A program made the translations under genes and the position numbers. The notes under the pieces were generated by a model. That model was not told where the DNA came from. It worked only from the letters and a program-made list of their open reading frames with translations, and did no database searches. Below are positions 46,394 to 56,177 of a stretch of DNA of 64,000 nucleotides, one piece after another. How positions within the stretch are numbered: position 1 is the first letter of the stretch; each line of letters begins with the position of its first letter. The DNA is from DATCRE01 sp964235605 (GTDB lineage Bacteria > Bacteroidota > Bacteroidia > Cytophagales > Cyclobacteriaceae). The stretch lies in the NCBI GenBank assembly GCA_964235605.1, contig CAXSCR010000016.1:1-64000 (forward strand). Direction: 5' to 3'.

Positions 46394-46822
46394 TTATTTT
46401 TTCTTGCCTTTTGGCGCAGGGGCTCCTTTTTTCGCAGGCGCAACAGCACCAGCTTTAGGACGTTTTGCTCCATACTTAGATCTACTTTGTAATCTTCCGC
46501 TTACACCGGCGGTATCTAACGCACCACGGATGATGTGGTACCGAACACCTGGAAGATCTTTCACCCTTCCGCCACGGATCAACACAATAGAGTGTTCCTG
46601 AAGGTTATGTCCTTCACCAGGAATATAGGCGTTAACCTCTTTACCGTTAGTTAACCTAACACGAGCTACTTTACGCATAGCTGAGTTTGGTTTCTTAGGC
46701 GTTGTTGTATAAACTCTGGTGCAAACACCTCTACGTTGTGGTGATGAATCAAGAGCAGGTGACTTTGACTTGAAAGTCAATTTCGTCCTTCCTTTTCTTA
46801 CAAGTTGTTGAATGGTAGGCAT
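46394..46822 (-). CDS. rpsL: 30S ribosomal protein S12 with basic C-terminal tail
   Basis: A 142-residue S12 of the decoding site. TTPKKPNSAMRKVARVRL and the GHNLQEHSIVLIRGGRVKDL loop are intact. The usual bacterial length is about 124; the extra C-terminal 18 residues are Ala/Pro/Lys-rich (about AVAPAKKGAPAPKGKKK). First gene of the str operon, with its own promoter about 40 nt upstream. Confidence 0.97.
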   Translation of the reverse strand: MPTIQQLVRKGRTKLTFKSKSPALDSSPQRRGVCTRVYTTTPKKPNSAMRKVARVRLTNGKEVNAYIPGEGHNLQEHSIVLIRGGRVKDLPGVRYHIIRGALDTAGVSGRLQSRSKYGAKRPKAGAVAPAKKGAPAPKGKKK

Positions 46823-46859
46823 TATTTTTCCTTTATAAAGCTTTTCAAAATTCGGACTG

Positions 46860-46890
46860 CAAAGGTATCATAAGAAATAAAGGATACAAA
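46860..46890 (-). promoter_or_regulatory. Promoter of the str operon (rpsL)
   Basis: On the minus strand TTTG (46887-46890), 19 bp, TACCTTTG (46860-46867). Both boxes match the consensus. The -33 box falls inside the stem of the preceding terminator. Confidence 0.75.
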
Positions 46891-46917
46891 GCCTTTGTTA
46901 AGTTTTTGTATCCTTTT
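46879..46917 (-). terminator. Terminator of the rpoBC-DUF3467 unit, overlapping the rpsL promoter
   Basis: A 9-12-bp stem GGATACAAA / TTTGTATCC with A/T flanks and T-rich sequence after it on the minus strand. It starts 29 nt after the DUF3467 stop. It is nearly symmetric and could work on both strands. Confidence 0.7.
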
Positions 46918-46945
46918 TATTTATAACCGGTAATTCTGTTCATTT

Positions 46946-47275
46946 CTATGCTTCACCCATTGTTCCGCCAAAATTCATGGGGAATTTAGGCATATCGTCA
47001 GTTCTTTTTATCGGACCGAATGCACTTTCATACTTATCGATGTTATCCTTTAATGCCATTAGAAATCTTTTGGCATGTTCAGGGGTAATCACTATCCGTG
47101 ACTTAACCTTTGCCTTTGGCACGCCTGGCATAAGCCGGATAAAATCAATTACAAATTCACTATTGGAATGCGCAATCATGGCGAGATTTGAATAAATGCC
47201 TTCTGCTACTTCCTCCGACAATTCGATGTTAATCTGGTTGGCGGCTGCTTGTTGGTTCTTTTTGTCCTCTGCCAT
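46946..47275 (-). CDS. DUF3467 protein
   Basis: A 109-residue small protein (INIELSEEVAEGIYSNLAMI, SEFVIDFIRLMPGVPKAKV, TPEHAKRFLMALKDNIDKYE). The family is widespread in Bacteroidota and often lies after rpoC; its function is unknown. Here it follows rpoC by 58 bp and precedes the operon terminator, so it is probably co-expressed with RNA polymerase. Confidence 0.88.
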   Translation of the reverse strand: MAEDKKNQQAAANQINIELSEEVAEGIYSNLAMIAHSNSEFVIDFIRLMPGVPKAKVKSRIVITPEHAKRFLMALKDNIDKYESAFGPIKRTDDMPKFPMNFGGTMGEA

Positions 47276-47333
47276 AAATCTCTTTATAAAGACAGCAGGT
47301 AATCTGCTTTGCGTTGATAACCTGCTATCTGAT

Positions 47334-50300
47334 TTAATCTTGGAGTTCCTTCTGTTTATCTTTTGTATGAACTTCTGTTGTTTCCTTTAAGGCTGTGTAT
47401 TCATCCTTGTGGGTAACAATCATGTCATTATACTTACGTTGTCCTGTTCCGGCAGGTATTAGATGGCCAACAATTACGTTTTCCTTCAAGCCCATCAACC
47501 AGTCAGTCTTACCACGAATTGCGGCTTCGCTTAACACCTTCGTTGTTTCCTGGAATGAAGCGGCAGACAACCAGCTTTCAGTCTTCAACGATGCTTGGGT
47601 AATACCCTGCAATGTTGGTCTTGAAACAGCTGCTAATGCATCTCTTACTTCTACCAGTTTCGCATCTTTTCTACGTAGGGTTGAGTTTTCATCTCTGAAC
47701 TCACGGCCTGAGATAATTTGACCTGGTTTCAAGTTTGGTGAATCACCCGCTTCAACAACCACTTTCTTATCAAGAACAGCATCGTTGTCTTCTCTGAATT
47801 GTAGTTTGTCAACATACTCACCTGGAAGGAAGTTAGTATCACCTGGATCGATGATTTCAACTTTCTGCATCATCTGGCTAACGATAGCCTCAATGTGCTT
47901 GTCATTGATCTTCACACCTTGTAAACGGTAAACTTCTTGAATTTCATTCACTAAGTATTCTTGTACCGCTGTCGGGCCTTTGATAGAAAGAATATCAGAA
48001 GGCGTAATTGAACCATCCGATAAAGGCTGACCTGCCTTCACAAAGTCATTATCTTGAACCAAAATGTGTTTAGACAAAGGCACCAAGTAACGTTTTTGTA
48101 CACCATCGCGAGATTCAATGAAGATTTCACGATTACCACGTTTGATACCACCATAAGTTACTACACCATCGATCTCGCTTACTACAGCTGGATTCGAAGG
48201 ATTACGTGCTTCAAATAATTCTGTTACACGTGGAAGACCCCCAGTAATATCTCTAGACTTACCCATTGTACGTGGAATCTTGGCAAGTACTTGACCTGAC
48301 TTGATTTTTTGTCCTACCTCAACAGCTAAATGGGCGCCTACTGGAATGTTGTATCCCTTAGTTTCGTTCTTAGAAACAACAACAACAGCAGGGTTCTTAG
48401 TCTTATCTCTAGTTTCTGTGATTACTTTTTCACGGTGACCAGTTTGTTCATCGGATTCTTCTTTATAAGTCACACCTTCAATAATGGCCTCATATTCAAT
48501 TACGCCGTCAAACTCAGAAAGGATTACCGCATTATATGGATCCCAATAACAGAACTCCTCACCTTTTTCTACTTTCTGACCGTCTTTAACTTTCAAGAAA
48601 GCACCGTAAGGAATGTTGTTCGTGATCAACACTCTGCTTCTTTCCTTATCAACAATTCTGATTTCACCTGTACGACCCATTACCACTTGAATCTTGTTAC
48701 CGTCATTATCAGTTGTGTCGATAAAACGTATACCTTCAAATTCGAGTGTACCACTAAACTTAGCCTTCACGTTTGCTTCAACTGCAATGTTGGAAGCTGT
48801 ACCACCCACGTGGAAAGTACGAAGCGTTAACTGAGTACCTGGTTCACCAATTGATTGTGCTGCAATAACCCCTACTGCTTCACCCGCCTGAACCATTTTG
48901 CCGGTGGCTAAGTTTCTGCCGTAACATTTTGCACATCCACCAACCTTAGATTCACAAGTAAGTAGGGAACGGATCTCTATTTCTTCAAGGCTTGTCTCTT
49001 CAATAGTCTTTGCTATCTCATCTGTAATTTCAGCGTTAGCTGGGCAAATCAATTCATCCGTAAGCGGATCATAAACATCATGCACTGTTACACGGCCAAG
49101 AATTCTTTCTGACAATGGCTCTACTATATCTTCGTTGTCTTTTAAAGCCGCTACTTTCAAACCGCGAAGTGTTCCGCAATCTTCTTCAGTAACTACAAGA
49201 TCCTGAGCAACATCAACCAACCTACGTGTTAAATACCCCGCATCAGCTGTTTTCAATGCTGTATCGGCAAGACCTTTACGCGCACCGTGTGTTGAGATAA
49301 AGTACTCCAATACATCCAAACCTTCTTTGAAGTTTGAAAGGATAGGATTTTCAATAATAGAACCTACAGAACCAGCTAAGTTTTTCTGAGGCTTAGCCAT
49401 TAGACCGCGCATACCGCCTAACTGACGGATCTGCTCTCTCGAACCACGCGCACCAGAGTGCATCATCATGTATATCGAATTGAATCCTTGCTGATCTTCT
49501 TCCAATTGCTTCATCAGCGTATTGGTAAGAAGTGTATTTGTTCTAGTCCAGATATCGATTACCTGGTTATAGCGTTCGTTATCTGTAATAAGACCCATCA
49601 TGTAGTTGCTCCAAACGGCTTCAACTTCTTTCTGAGCATCTTCTACAAGTTTCTTCTTTTCATCAGGAACCTTCACATCGCCTAGACCCATTGACAGACC
49701 GCCCTTGTAGGCCATCTGGAATCCGAGTTCTTTAATGTCATCAAGGAACTTCGCGGCTTTCGCCTGACCAGCTTGCTTGAACACATCAGCAATGATTGTT
49801 TGAAGTTTCTTCTTTGTTAACAACTCGTCAACAAAACCAACTTCTTCAGGAACTGATTGATTAAATATAACACGACCTGCTACTGTCTCAACTAACTTGT
49901 TAGACATTACACCCGTCTTCTTATCTCTTATATTAACCCTTACTTTAACAATAGCATGTTTCGAAAGTTTGCCTTCATTGAATGCTACAATTACTTCTTC
50001 AGGAGAATAGAATTTCTTGCCTTCACCAGTAATAGGGTGTTCAGGTGTAGTTTTTCTTCCTTTAGTTAAATAGTATAGTCCAAGTACCATGTCCTGAGAA
50101 GGAACGGTAATAGGTGCACCATTAGCTGGGTTCAAAATGTTGTGTGATGAAAGCATCAATAAAGAAGCCTCCAAAATTGCTTCCTGTCCAAGTGGAACGT
50201 GAACCGCCATCTGATCACCGTCAAAGTCAGCGTTGAACGCTGTACAAACTAACGGATGTAACTGGATAGCTTTTCCTTCAATCAACTTTGGTTGGAAAGC

Positions 50301-51647
50301 TTGGATACCAAGTCTGTGAAGCGTTGGTGCACGGTTTAGAAGAACAGGATGTCCTTTCAATACGTTTTCCAAAATATCCCAGATTACTGGATCTTTTCTA
50401 TCAACAATTTTCTTTGCTGACTTCACTGTCTTCACAATACCTCTTTCAATAAGCTTGCGGATAATGAACGGCTTGAACAACTCGGCCGCCATGTCTTTTG
50501 GCAGACCGCATTCGTGCAGCTTCAATTCAGGACCTACAACAATTACGGAACGACCAGAATAGTCAACACGCTTACCTAATAAGTTTTGACGGAAGCGACC
50601 TTGTTTACCTTTCAGCATATCGCTCAAAGATTTCAAAGCCCGGTTTCCATCTGAACGAACAGCGTTAACCTTTCTAGAGTTATCGAACAATGAATCAACA
50701 GCCTCCTGAAGCATACGTTTCTCGTTACGGAGAATAACTTCTGGCGCCTTAATATCGATCAATCTCTTAAGACGGTTGTTACGAATAATAACACGTCTGT
50801 AAAGATCATTTAAATCTGATGTTGCAAAACGACCACCATCCAATGGCACAAGTGGACGTAACTCTGGTGGAATTACAGGAACCATCTTGATAACCATCCA
50901 TTCAGGTTTGTTCTCAATACGTGTTCTTGCATCACGGAAAGCTTCTACTACTTTCAAACGCTTCAAGGCTTCAGCCTTACGTTGTTGAGAAGTATCAGTA
51001 GCAGCCTGGTGTCTTAAATCGTAAGAAAGTATGTCAAGTTGTGTACGCGACAATAACATTTCTAACGCATCAGCACCCATCTTGGCAATGAATTTCTTAG
51101 GGTCATTATCATCAAGAAGTTGATTCTCACGTGGCAATTTGTCAAGGATGTCTAAGTACTCTTCTTCAGTTAAGAAGTCAAGTCTGTTTATACCGTCCTC
51201 TTCTTTGATACCCGGTTGGATAACTGCATAGCGTTCATAATAAATGATTTGATCAAGCTTCTTTGTAGGAAGACCGATTAGATAACCAATTTTATTAGGT
51301 AATGAACGGAAGTACCAGATGTGTGCTACCGGAACCACCAATTCAATGTGGCCCATGCGTTCACGTCTTACTTTCTTTTCAGTTACTTCAACACCACAGC
51401 GATCGCAGATAATGCCTTTGTAGCGGATTCTTTTATACTTTCCGCAATGACATTCCCAGTCTTTAACAGGACCGAAAATACGCTCACAGAACAAACCGCC
51501 CATTTCAGGCTTGTAGGTTCTGTAGTTGATAGTTTCAGGCTGTGTTACTTCACCGTGTGAGCTTTCCAAAATTGATTCTGGTGAAGCCAAACTAATGGTG
51601 ATTCTAGAGAAGTCGTTATTTATCTTTTTATTTTTTCTGAAAGACAT
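47334..51647 (-). CDS. rpoC: RNA polymerase subunit beta'
   Basis: A 1437-residue beta' subunit. The N-terminal zinc ribbon CHCGKYKRIRYKGIICDRCG, the active-site NADFDGDQ, and the second zinc motif CESKVGGCAKCYG are all present. I start it at ATG 51647 (MSFRKNKKINNDFSRI); the frame runs back nine codons to a TTG. The C-terminal third is intact and ends KDKQKELQD. It is separated from rpoB by about 100 bp that hold a heptamer-repeat hairpin. Confidence 0.98.
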   Translation of the reverse strand: MSFRKNKKINNDFSRITISLASPESILESSHGEVTQPETINYRTYKPEMGGLFCERIFGPVKDWECHCGKYKRIRYKGIICDRCGVEVTEKKVRRERMGHIELVVPVAHIWYFRSLPNKIGYLIGLPTKKLDQIIYYERYAVIQPGIKEEDGINRLDFLTEEEYLDILDKLPRENQLLDDNDPKKFIAKMGADALEMLLSRTQLDILSYDLRHQAATDTSQQRKAEALKRLKVVEAFRDARTRIENKPEWMVIKMVPVIPPELRPLVPLDGGRFATSDLNDLYRRVIIRNNRLKRLIDIKAPEVILRNEKRMLQEAVDSLFDNSRKVNAVRSDGNRALKSLSDMLKGKQGRFRQNLLGKRVDYSGRSVIVVGPELKLHECGLPKDMAAELFKPFIIRKLIERGIVKTVKSAKKIVDRKDPVIWDILENVLKGHPVLLNRAPTLHRLGIQAFQPKLIEGKAIQLHPLVCTAFNADFDGDQMAVHVPLGQEAILEASLLMLSSHNILNPANGAPITVPSQDMVLGLYYLTKGRKTTPEHPITGEGKKFYSPEEVIVAFNEGKLSKHAIVKVRVNIRDKKTGVMSNKLVETVAGRVIFNQSVPEEVGFVDELLTKKKLQTIIADVFKQAGQAKAAKFLDDIKELGFQMAYKGGLSMGLGDVKVPDEKKKLVEDAQKEVEAVWSNYMMGLITDNERYNQVIDIWTRTNTLLTNTLMKQLEEDQQGFNSIYMMMHSGARGSREQIRQLGGMRGLMAKPQKNLAGSVGSIIENPILSNFKEGLDVLEYFISTHGARKGLADTALKTADAGYLTRRLVDVAQDLVVTEEDCGTLRGLKVAALKDNEDIVEPLSERILGRVTVHDVYDPLTDELICPANAEITDEIAKTIEETSLEEIEIRSLLTCESKVGGCAKCYGRNLATGKMVQAGEAVGVIAAQSIGEPGTQLTLRTFHVGGTASNIAVEANVKAKFSGTLEFEGIRFIDTTDNDGNKIQVVMGRTGEIRIVDKERSRVLITNNIPYGAFLKVKDGQKVEKGEEFCYWDPYNAVILSEFDGVIEYEAIIEGVTYKEESDEQTGHREKVITETRDKTKNPAVVVVSKNETKGYNIPVGAHLAVEVGQKIKSGQVLAKIPRTMGKSRDITGGLPRVTELFEARNPSNPAVVSEIDGVVTYGGIKRGNREIFIESRDGVQKRYLVPLSKHILVQDNDFVKAGQPLSDGSITPSDILSIKGPTAVQEYLVNEIQEVYRLQGVKINDKHIEAIVSQMMQKVEIIDPGDTNFLPGEYVDKLQFREDNDAVLDKKVVVEAGDSPNLKPGQIISGREFRDENSTLRRKDAKLVEVRDALAAVSRPTLQGITQASLKTESWLSAASFQETTKVLSEAAIRGKTDWLMGLKENVIVGHLIPAGTGQRKYNDMIVTHKDEYTALKETTEVHTKDKQKELQD

Positions 51648-51681
51648 ATTGTGAGTTTTCAGTTTACGAAACAATTATAAA

Positions 51682-51741
51682 TGTCCACAGTCGACGGTCG
51701 ACAGTCCACTGTGATCAGTGGATTGTCGACTGTTGACCAGG
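51682..51741. repeat. Heptamer array, GTCSAY family, opposed arms in rpoB-rpoC spacer
   Basis: Four forward heptamers (TGTCCAC, AGTCGAC, GGTCGAC, AGTCCAC) meet reversed units. Positions 51690-51711 and 51716-51737 can pair over 22 bp with three non-Watson-Crick positions and a 4-nt loop. The array fills most of the spacer and ends 3-6 nt from the rpoB stop. Confidence 0.75.
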
Positions 51742-51743
51742 TA

Positions 51744-54700
51744 TTAATCCATCGTAATCTCAAGTGCGAGACCACGAAGTTCATGTACAAGTACATTAAA
51801 CGACTCAGGAATGTTCGGCTTACGCATATTTTCACCTTTTACAATGGCTTCGTATGCTTTGGCACGACCTATAACGTCATCGGACTTAATGGTAAGAATT
51901 TCTTGAAGGATGTTTGCTGCACCGAATGCCTCGATTGCCCAAACCTCCATTTCTCCGAAACGCTGACCACCGAACTGTGCTTTACCACCAAGCGGTTGCT
52001 GGGTAATAAGTGAGTAAGGTCCGATTGAACGCGCATGCATTTTATCATCTACCAAGTGACCAAGTTTAAGCATGTATGCCATACCTACGGTTACTGGTTG
52101 ATCGAATTTAATACCTGTCAAACCATCGTATAGGTAACTTCTTCCGAACTCTGGTAGACCAGCGTCAGTCAATTCTTTTGATACTTGCTCTAAAGTAGCA
52201 CCATCAAAAATTGGCGTTGCATATTTCTTACCCAATTTGAAGCCAGCCCATGCCAATACAGTTTCATAGATCTGACCCAAGTTCATGCGCGAAGGTACAC
52301 CCAACGGGTTCAAGCAAATATCTACCGGAGATCCGTCTTCCAAGAATGGCATATCTTCATCGCGAACGATTCTGGCTACTACACCCTTGTTACCGTGACG
52401 ACCGGCCATCTTATCTCCTACTTTCAGTTTACGTTTCTTAGCTACATAAACCTTAGCAAGCTGAACGATACCTGTTGGTAATTCATCACCAACCTCTAAC
52501 GTGAATCTTTCACGTTTGAATTCGCCAGAGTAGCTATTGCGTTTCAATAAATAGTTCTTCACTGTCTGAGCAATCAGATCATTGGTATGATCATCAGTTG
52601 TCCAGTTCTCAAGTGAAATATCAGCAATAAGGTTCACTTCTTCAGGAACATTATAATTGCTCTCATCACGATAGATGTTCTTATCCGGGAAGAGGTTGCT
52701 ATCAATTACTTTACCTGAGAACTTAACACCTTTACTTACCAGTTCATCACCAAACTTATGTTTCACACCATTGCTGGTCTTACCATTAAGCATAGTTGTA
52801 AGCTTGTTGATCATTTCCGTACGTAAATCAGCAAGTTGTTTGCTGTAACGATTCTTCAATGCGTCTAACTCTTTCTTAGACTTTACGCGGATGTCTTTAT
52901 CACGCTTTGGTCTTGAGAATAATTTTGTATCGATAACCACACCTTTTAGAGATGGAGGCGCCTTCAATGAAGCATCTTTCACGTCACCAGCCTTATCACC
53001 GAAGATTGCTCTTAAAAGCTTTTCTTCTGGTGTCGGATCAGTTTCACCTTTCGGTGTAATCTTACCAATTAAGATATCACCTTCTTTAACTTCAGCACCG
53101 ATACGGATGATACCGTTTTCGTCAAGGTGTTTAACAGCCTCTTCGCTTACGTTAGGTATTTCAGAAGTAAGTTCTTCTTCACCACGTTTTGTATCACGTA
53201 CTTCAAGTTCGAACTCTTCAATGTGAATTGATGTATAAATGTCATCACGTACAACACGTTCAGAGATTACAATCGCATCTTCGAAGTTATAACCTTGCCA
53301 AGGCATGTAGGCAACCAAAAGGTTACGACCTAATGCTAACTCACCATTCTCAGTTGCATAACCTTGACATAGGGGTTGACCTTTTAACACCTTCTCACCT
53401 TTTCTAACAAGTGGAGTAAGGTTAATACAAGTATCTTGGTTCGTTCTTCTGAATTTAATCAGACTATATGATCTATAGTCATTGTCGAAGCTGGCGAGTT
53501 GTTGCTCCTCGTTCATTTCGTACCTGATAATAATCTTCTTTGCGTCAACGAAATCAACAACCCCATCACCTTCTGCAAGGATTAATGCTCTTGAATCTAG
53601 AGCTACACGTGCTTCAAGACCAGTACCTACAATAGGTGCTTCAGGTCTCAATAACGGTACAGCTTGACGTTGCATGTTTGAACCCATCAAGGCACGGTTG
53701 GCATCATCATGTTCCAAGAAAGGAATCAACGAAGCCGCTACCGATACAATTTGATTGGGAGCAATATCAATATATTTTAAATCTTTTGGCTCAACAACTG
53801 GGAAGTCACCTTCAAAACGTGCCTTCACTTTGTCTTCCATCAAGTCACCGTTAGGTTTAATCCTTACGTTAGCCTGGCCAATGTTATGTGTATCTTCTTC
53901 TTCAGCCGTTAAGAATATAATTTCCTTGTTCCTAACTTTTCCATTGTCAACCTTACGGTAAGGTGTTTCGATGAAGCCCATCTTGTTCACTTTTGCATGA
54001 ACGCAGAGAGACGAAATCAAACCGATATTCGGACCTTCCGGAGTTTCGATGGTACATAGACGTCCGTAGTGAGTATAATGAACATCACGAACCTCAAAAC
54101 CTGCACGCTCGCGAGAAAGACCGCCTGGCCCGAGTGCCGACATTCTTCTCTTGTGCGTAATCTCTGCCAGTGGATTGGTTTGATCCATGAACTGGGAAAG
54201 CTGGTTTGTTCCAAAGAACGAATTAATAACAGAAGATAGGGTACGCGCGTTGATCAAATCAACAGGTTTGAAATCTTCATTATCGCGAACGTTCATTCTT
54301 TCTTTGATGGTTCTGGCCATACGAGCCAGACCAACACCAAATTGAGAGTAAAGCTGTTCACCTACTGTTCTTACACGTCTGTTAGACAAGTGATCAATAT
54401 CATCGACAACGGCTTTCGAGTTGATTAGTCCGATGAGATATTTAACGATTAAGATAATATCTTCTTTGGTAAGCACGCGTTGGTCGAAACTTAAATCAAG
54501 ACCAAGCTTTTTGTTGATCCGGTAACGGCCAACCTCACCTAAATCATATCTCTTCTCACTAAAGAACAAGCTCTGAATAATATCACGAGCTGTTTGCTCA
54601 TCAGGGGCTTCAGTATTTCTTAATTGACGATAGATCTGCTCAACCGCTTCTTTTTCAGAGTTGGAGTTATCTTTCGCAAGTGTATTGAAGATGATGGTAT

Positions 54701-55613
54701 AATCAGCAATGTTGATATCATCACGGTGCAAAATAACTGACTTCGCGCCTGACTCAACAATGATCTCTACATCTTCAGCTTCAATAATGTGGTCGCGCTC
54801 CAATAACACCTCGTTACGGTCGATAGACACAACTTCACCCGTATCCTCATCCACGAAATCTTCAGTCCAGGTTTTAAGAACCCGCGCTGCAAGCTTTCTA
54901 CCAACGATTTTCTTCAGCGTGTTTTTGTTAGCCTCAACTTCTTCAGATAAACCAAAGAGATCAAGAATGTCTTTATCAGCACCAAAGCCGATAGCACGAA
55001 GAAGTGTAGTTACTGGGAATTTCTTTTTACGGTCAATGTACGCATACATGACAGCGTTTACATCTGTTGCAAATTCAATCCAAGAACCCTTGAAAGGAAT
55101 GATACGAGCGGAATATAATTTAGTACCGTTAGTGTGCTTGCTCATGGCAAAGAACACACCTGGCGAACGGTGTAATTGTGATACGATAACGCGTTCAGCG
55201 CCATTGATCACAAATGAACCTTTCTCTGTCATATAAGGAATGTTACCAAGAAACACTTCTTGTTCAATGGTTTCAAAATCCTCATTGTCTTCATCATTAC
55301 AGGTAAGTCTTAACTTAGCCTTTAATGGAACAGAAAAAGTCAAACCTCTGTCGATACACTCATCCACATCATACTTAGGTGGATCAATCGTGTAGTCAAC
55401 GAATTCGAGCACGAAATTTTCGCGTGAATCAGAGATTGGAAAGTTTTCTGCAAATACTTTATATAGACCTTCATTCTGCCGTTTTTCAGCAGGGGTCTCT
55501 ATTTGTAAAAAATCTTTAAAAGACTGGAGTTGTAAATCCAGAAAATCAGGGTATTCGATAATCTTCTCAATTGATGAGAAGTCGATCCTACCATTATTAT
55601 TCTTCTTTGCCAA
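51744..55613 (-). CDS. rpoB: RNA polymerase subunit beta
   Basis: A 1289-residue beta subunit. The rifampicin region reads NQLSQFMDQTNPLAEITHKR then RRMSALGPGGLSRERAGFEV, the wild-type sensitive pattern. KVGDKMAGRHGNKG and GGKAQFGGQRFGEMEVWA are present near the C-terminus. Length is normal for the phylum. It is preceded by rplL with a 150-bp spacer containing a strong hairpin. Confidence 0.98.
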   Translation of the reverse strand: MAKKNNNGRIDFSSIEKIIEYPDFLDLQLQSFKDFLQIETPAEKRQNEGLYKVFAENFPISDSRENFVLEFVDYTIDPPKYDVDECIDRGLTFSVPLKAKLRLTCNDEDNEDFETIEQEVFLGNIPYMTEKGSFVINGAERVIVSQLHRSPGVFFAMSKHTNGTKLYSARIIPFKGSWIEFATDVNAVMYAYIDRKKKFPVTTLLRAIGFGADKDILDLFGLSEEVEANKNTLKKIVGRKLAARVLKTWTEDFVDEDTGEVVSIDRNEVLLERDHIIEAEDVEIIVESGAKSVILHRDDINIADYTIIFNTLAKDNSNSEKEAVEQIYRQLRNTEAPDEQTARDIIQSLFFSEKRYDLGEVGRYRINKKLGLDLSFDQRVLTKEDIILIVKYLIGLINSKAVVDDIDHLSNRRVRTVGEQLYSQFGVGLARMARTIKERMNVRDNEDFKPVDLINARTLSSVINSFFGTNQLSQFMDQTNPLAEITHKRRMSALGPGGLSRERAGFEVRDVHYTHYGRLCTIETPEGPNIGLISSLCVHAKVNKMGFIETPYRKVDNGKVRNKEIIFLTAEEEDTHNIGQANVRIKPNGDLMEDKVKARFEGDFPVVEPKDLKYIDIAPNQIVSVAASLIPFLEHDDANRALMGSNMQRQAVPLLRPEAPIVGTGLEARVALDSRALILAEGDGVVDFVDAKKIIIRYEMNEEQQLASFDNDYRSYSLIKFRRTNQDTCINLTPLVRKGEKVLKGQPLCQGYATENGELALGRNLLVAYMPWQGYNFEDAIVISERVVRDDIYTSIHIEEFELEVRDTKRGEEELTSEIPNVSEEAVKHLDENGIIRIGAEVKEGDILIGKITPKGETDPTPEEKLLRAIFGDKAGDVKDASLKAPPSLKGVVIDTKLFSRPKRDKDIRVKSKKELDALKNRYSKQLADLRTEMINKLTTMLNGKTSNGVKHKFGDELVSKGVKFSGKVIDSNLFPDKNIYRDESNYNVPEEVNLIADISLENWTTDDHTNDLIAQTVKNYLLKRNSYSGEFKRERFTLEVGDELPTGIVQLAKVYVAKKRKLKVGDKMAGRHGNKGVVARIVRDEDMPFLEDGSPVDICLNPLGVPSRMNLGQIYETVLAWAGFKLGKKYATPIFDGATLEQVSKELTDAGLPEFGRSYLYDGLTGIKFDQPVTVGMAYMLKLGHLVDDKMHARSIGPYSLITQQPLGGKAQFGGQRFGEMEVWAIEAFGAANILQEILTIKSDDVIGRAKAYEAIVKGENMRKPNIPESFNVLVHELRGLALEITMD

Positions 55614-55694
55614 GGTGATAACGTTTAGAGTTCTAAATCCTGGACTAGAACGAAATGAATATTATCTATTTATATTGGGGTACAAATAGGAATA

Positions 55695-55726
55695 GACCCC
55701 ATCCCGCTAGTTATCGGGAGGGGGTC
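55695..55726. repeat. Strong hairpin in the rplL-rpoB spacer
   Basis: GACCCC and TCCCG on one side pair with CGGGA and GGGGTC on the other around an 8-nt loop, with one mismatched position. No T run follows. The place matches the known attenuator position between rplL and rpoB in other bacteria. The inner part (CCCGATAACTAGCGGG on the minus strand) resembles the CCCGATA-type palindromes seen in this phylum. Confidence 0.6.
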
Positions 55727-55765
55727 CACTTAAAAGCGTTAGACGGTACCCTTCGCCTTCAAGAA

Positions 55766-56143
55766 TTATTTCAACTCTACATCCGCACCAGCGTCAGCAA
55801 GTTGTTTCTTGAGGTTTTCAGCTTCGTCTTTAGGTAAACCTTCTTTGATAGTTTTAGGTGCGCCATCTACCATGTCTTTAGCTTCTTTTAAGCCAAGTCC
55901 GGTAAGATCTTTTACAAGCTTAACAATTTGAAGCTTGTTAGGACCAGCAGCCTTCAATACTACATCGAAGTTAGTCTTTTCAGCAGGAGCAGCAGCGCCA
56001 GCGCCACCACCAGCAGGACCAGCAACAGCAACAGCTGCAGCAGGTTCAATGCCATGCGTTTCTTTTAAGTAAGAAGCTAGTTCGTTTACTTCTTTAACAG
56101 AGAGTTCAACAAGTTGATCTCCTAGAGCTTTGATGTCAGCCAT
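55766..56143 (-). CDS. rplL: 50S ribosomal protein L7/L12
   Basis: A 125-residue stalk protein: N-terminal dimerisation helix, an Ala/Gly-rich hinge (about AAAVAVAGPAGGGAGAAAP), and the factor-binding C-terminal domain (KTNFDVVLKAAGPNKLQIVK, GLGLKEAKDMVDGAPKTIKE). It lies 34 bp after rplJ. Confidence 0.98.
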   Translation of the reverse strand: MADIKALGDQLVELSVKEVNELASYLKETHGIEPAAAVAVAGPAGGGAGAAAPAEKTNFDVVLKAAGPNKLQIVKLVKDLTGLGLKEAKDMVDGAPKTIKEGLPKDEAENLKKQLADAGADVELK

Positions 56144-56177
56144 TTTTGTAAAAGTTTATTTAATCTTAGTTCAACAA

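Noticed and set aside
48330..48830. 166-codon frame antisense to rpoC
   Set aside because: Shadow of a highly conserved gene; no independent support.
51682..51741. Heptamer arrays considered as CRISPR or transposon ends
   Set aside because: Units are 7 bp without unique spacers of 25-40 bp, no cas genes or transposase are near, and there are no target-site duplications.
54709..55236. 175-codon frame antisense to rpoB
   Set aside because: Shadow frame created by rpoB codon usage.
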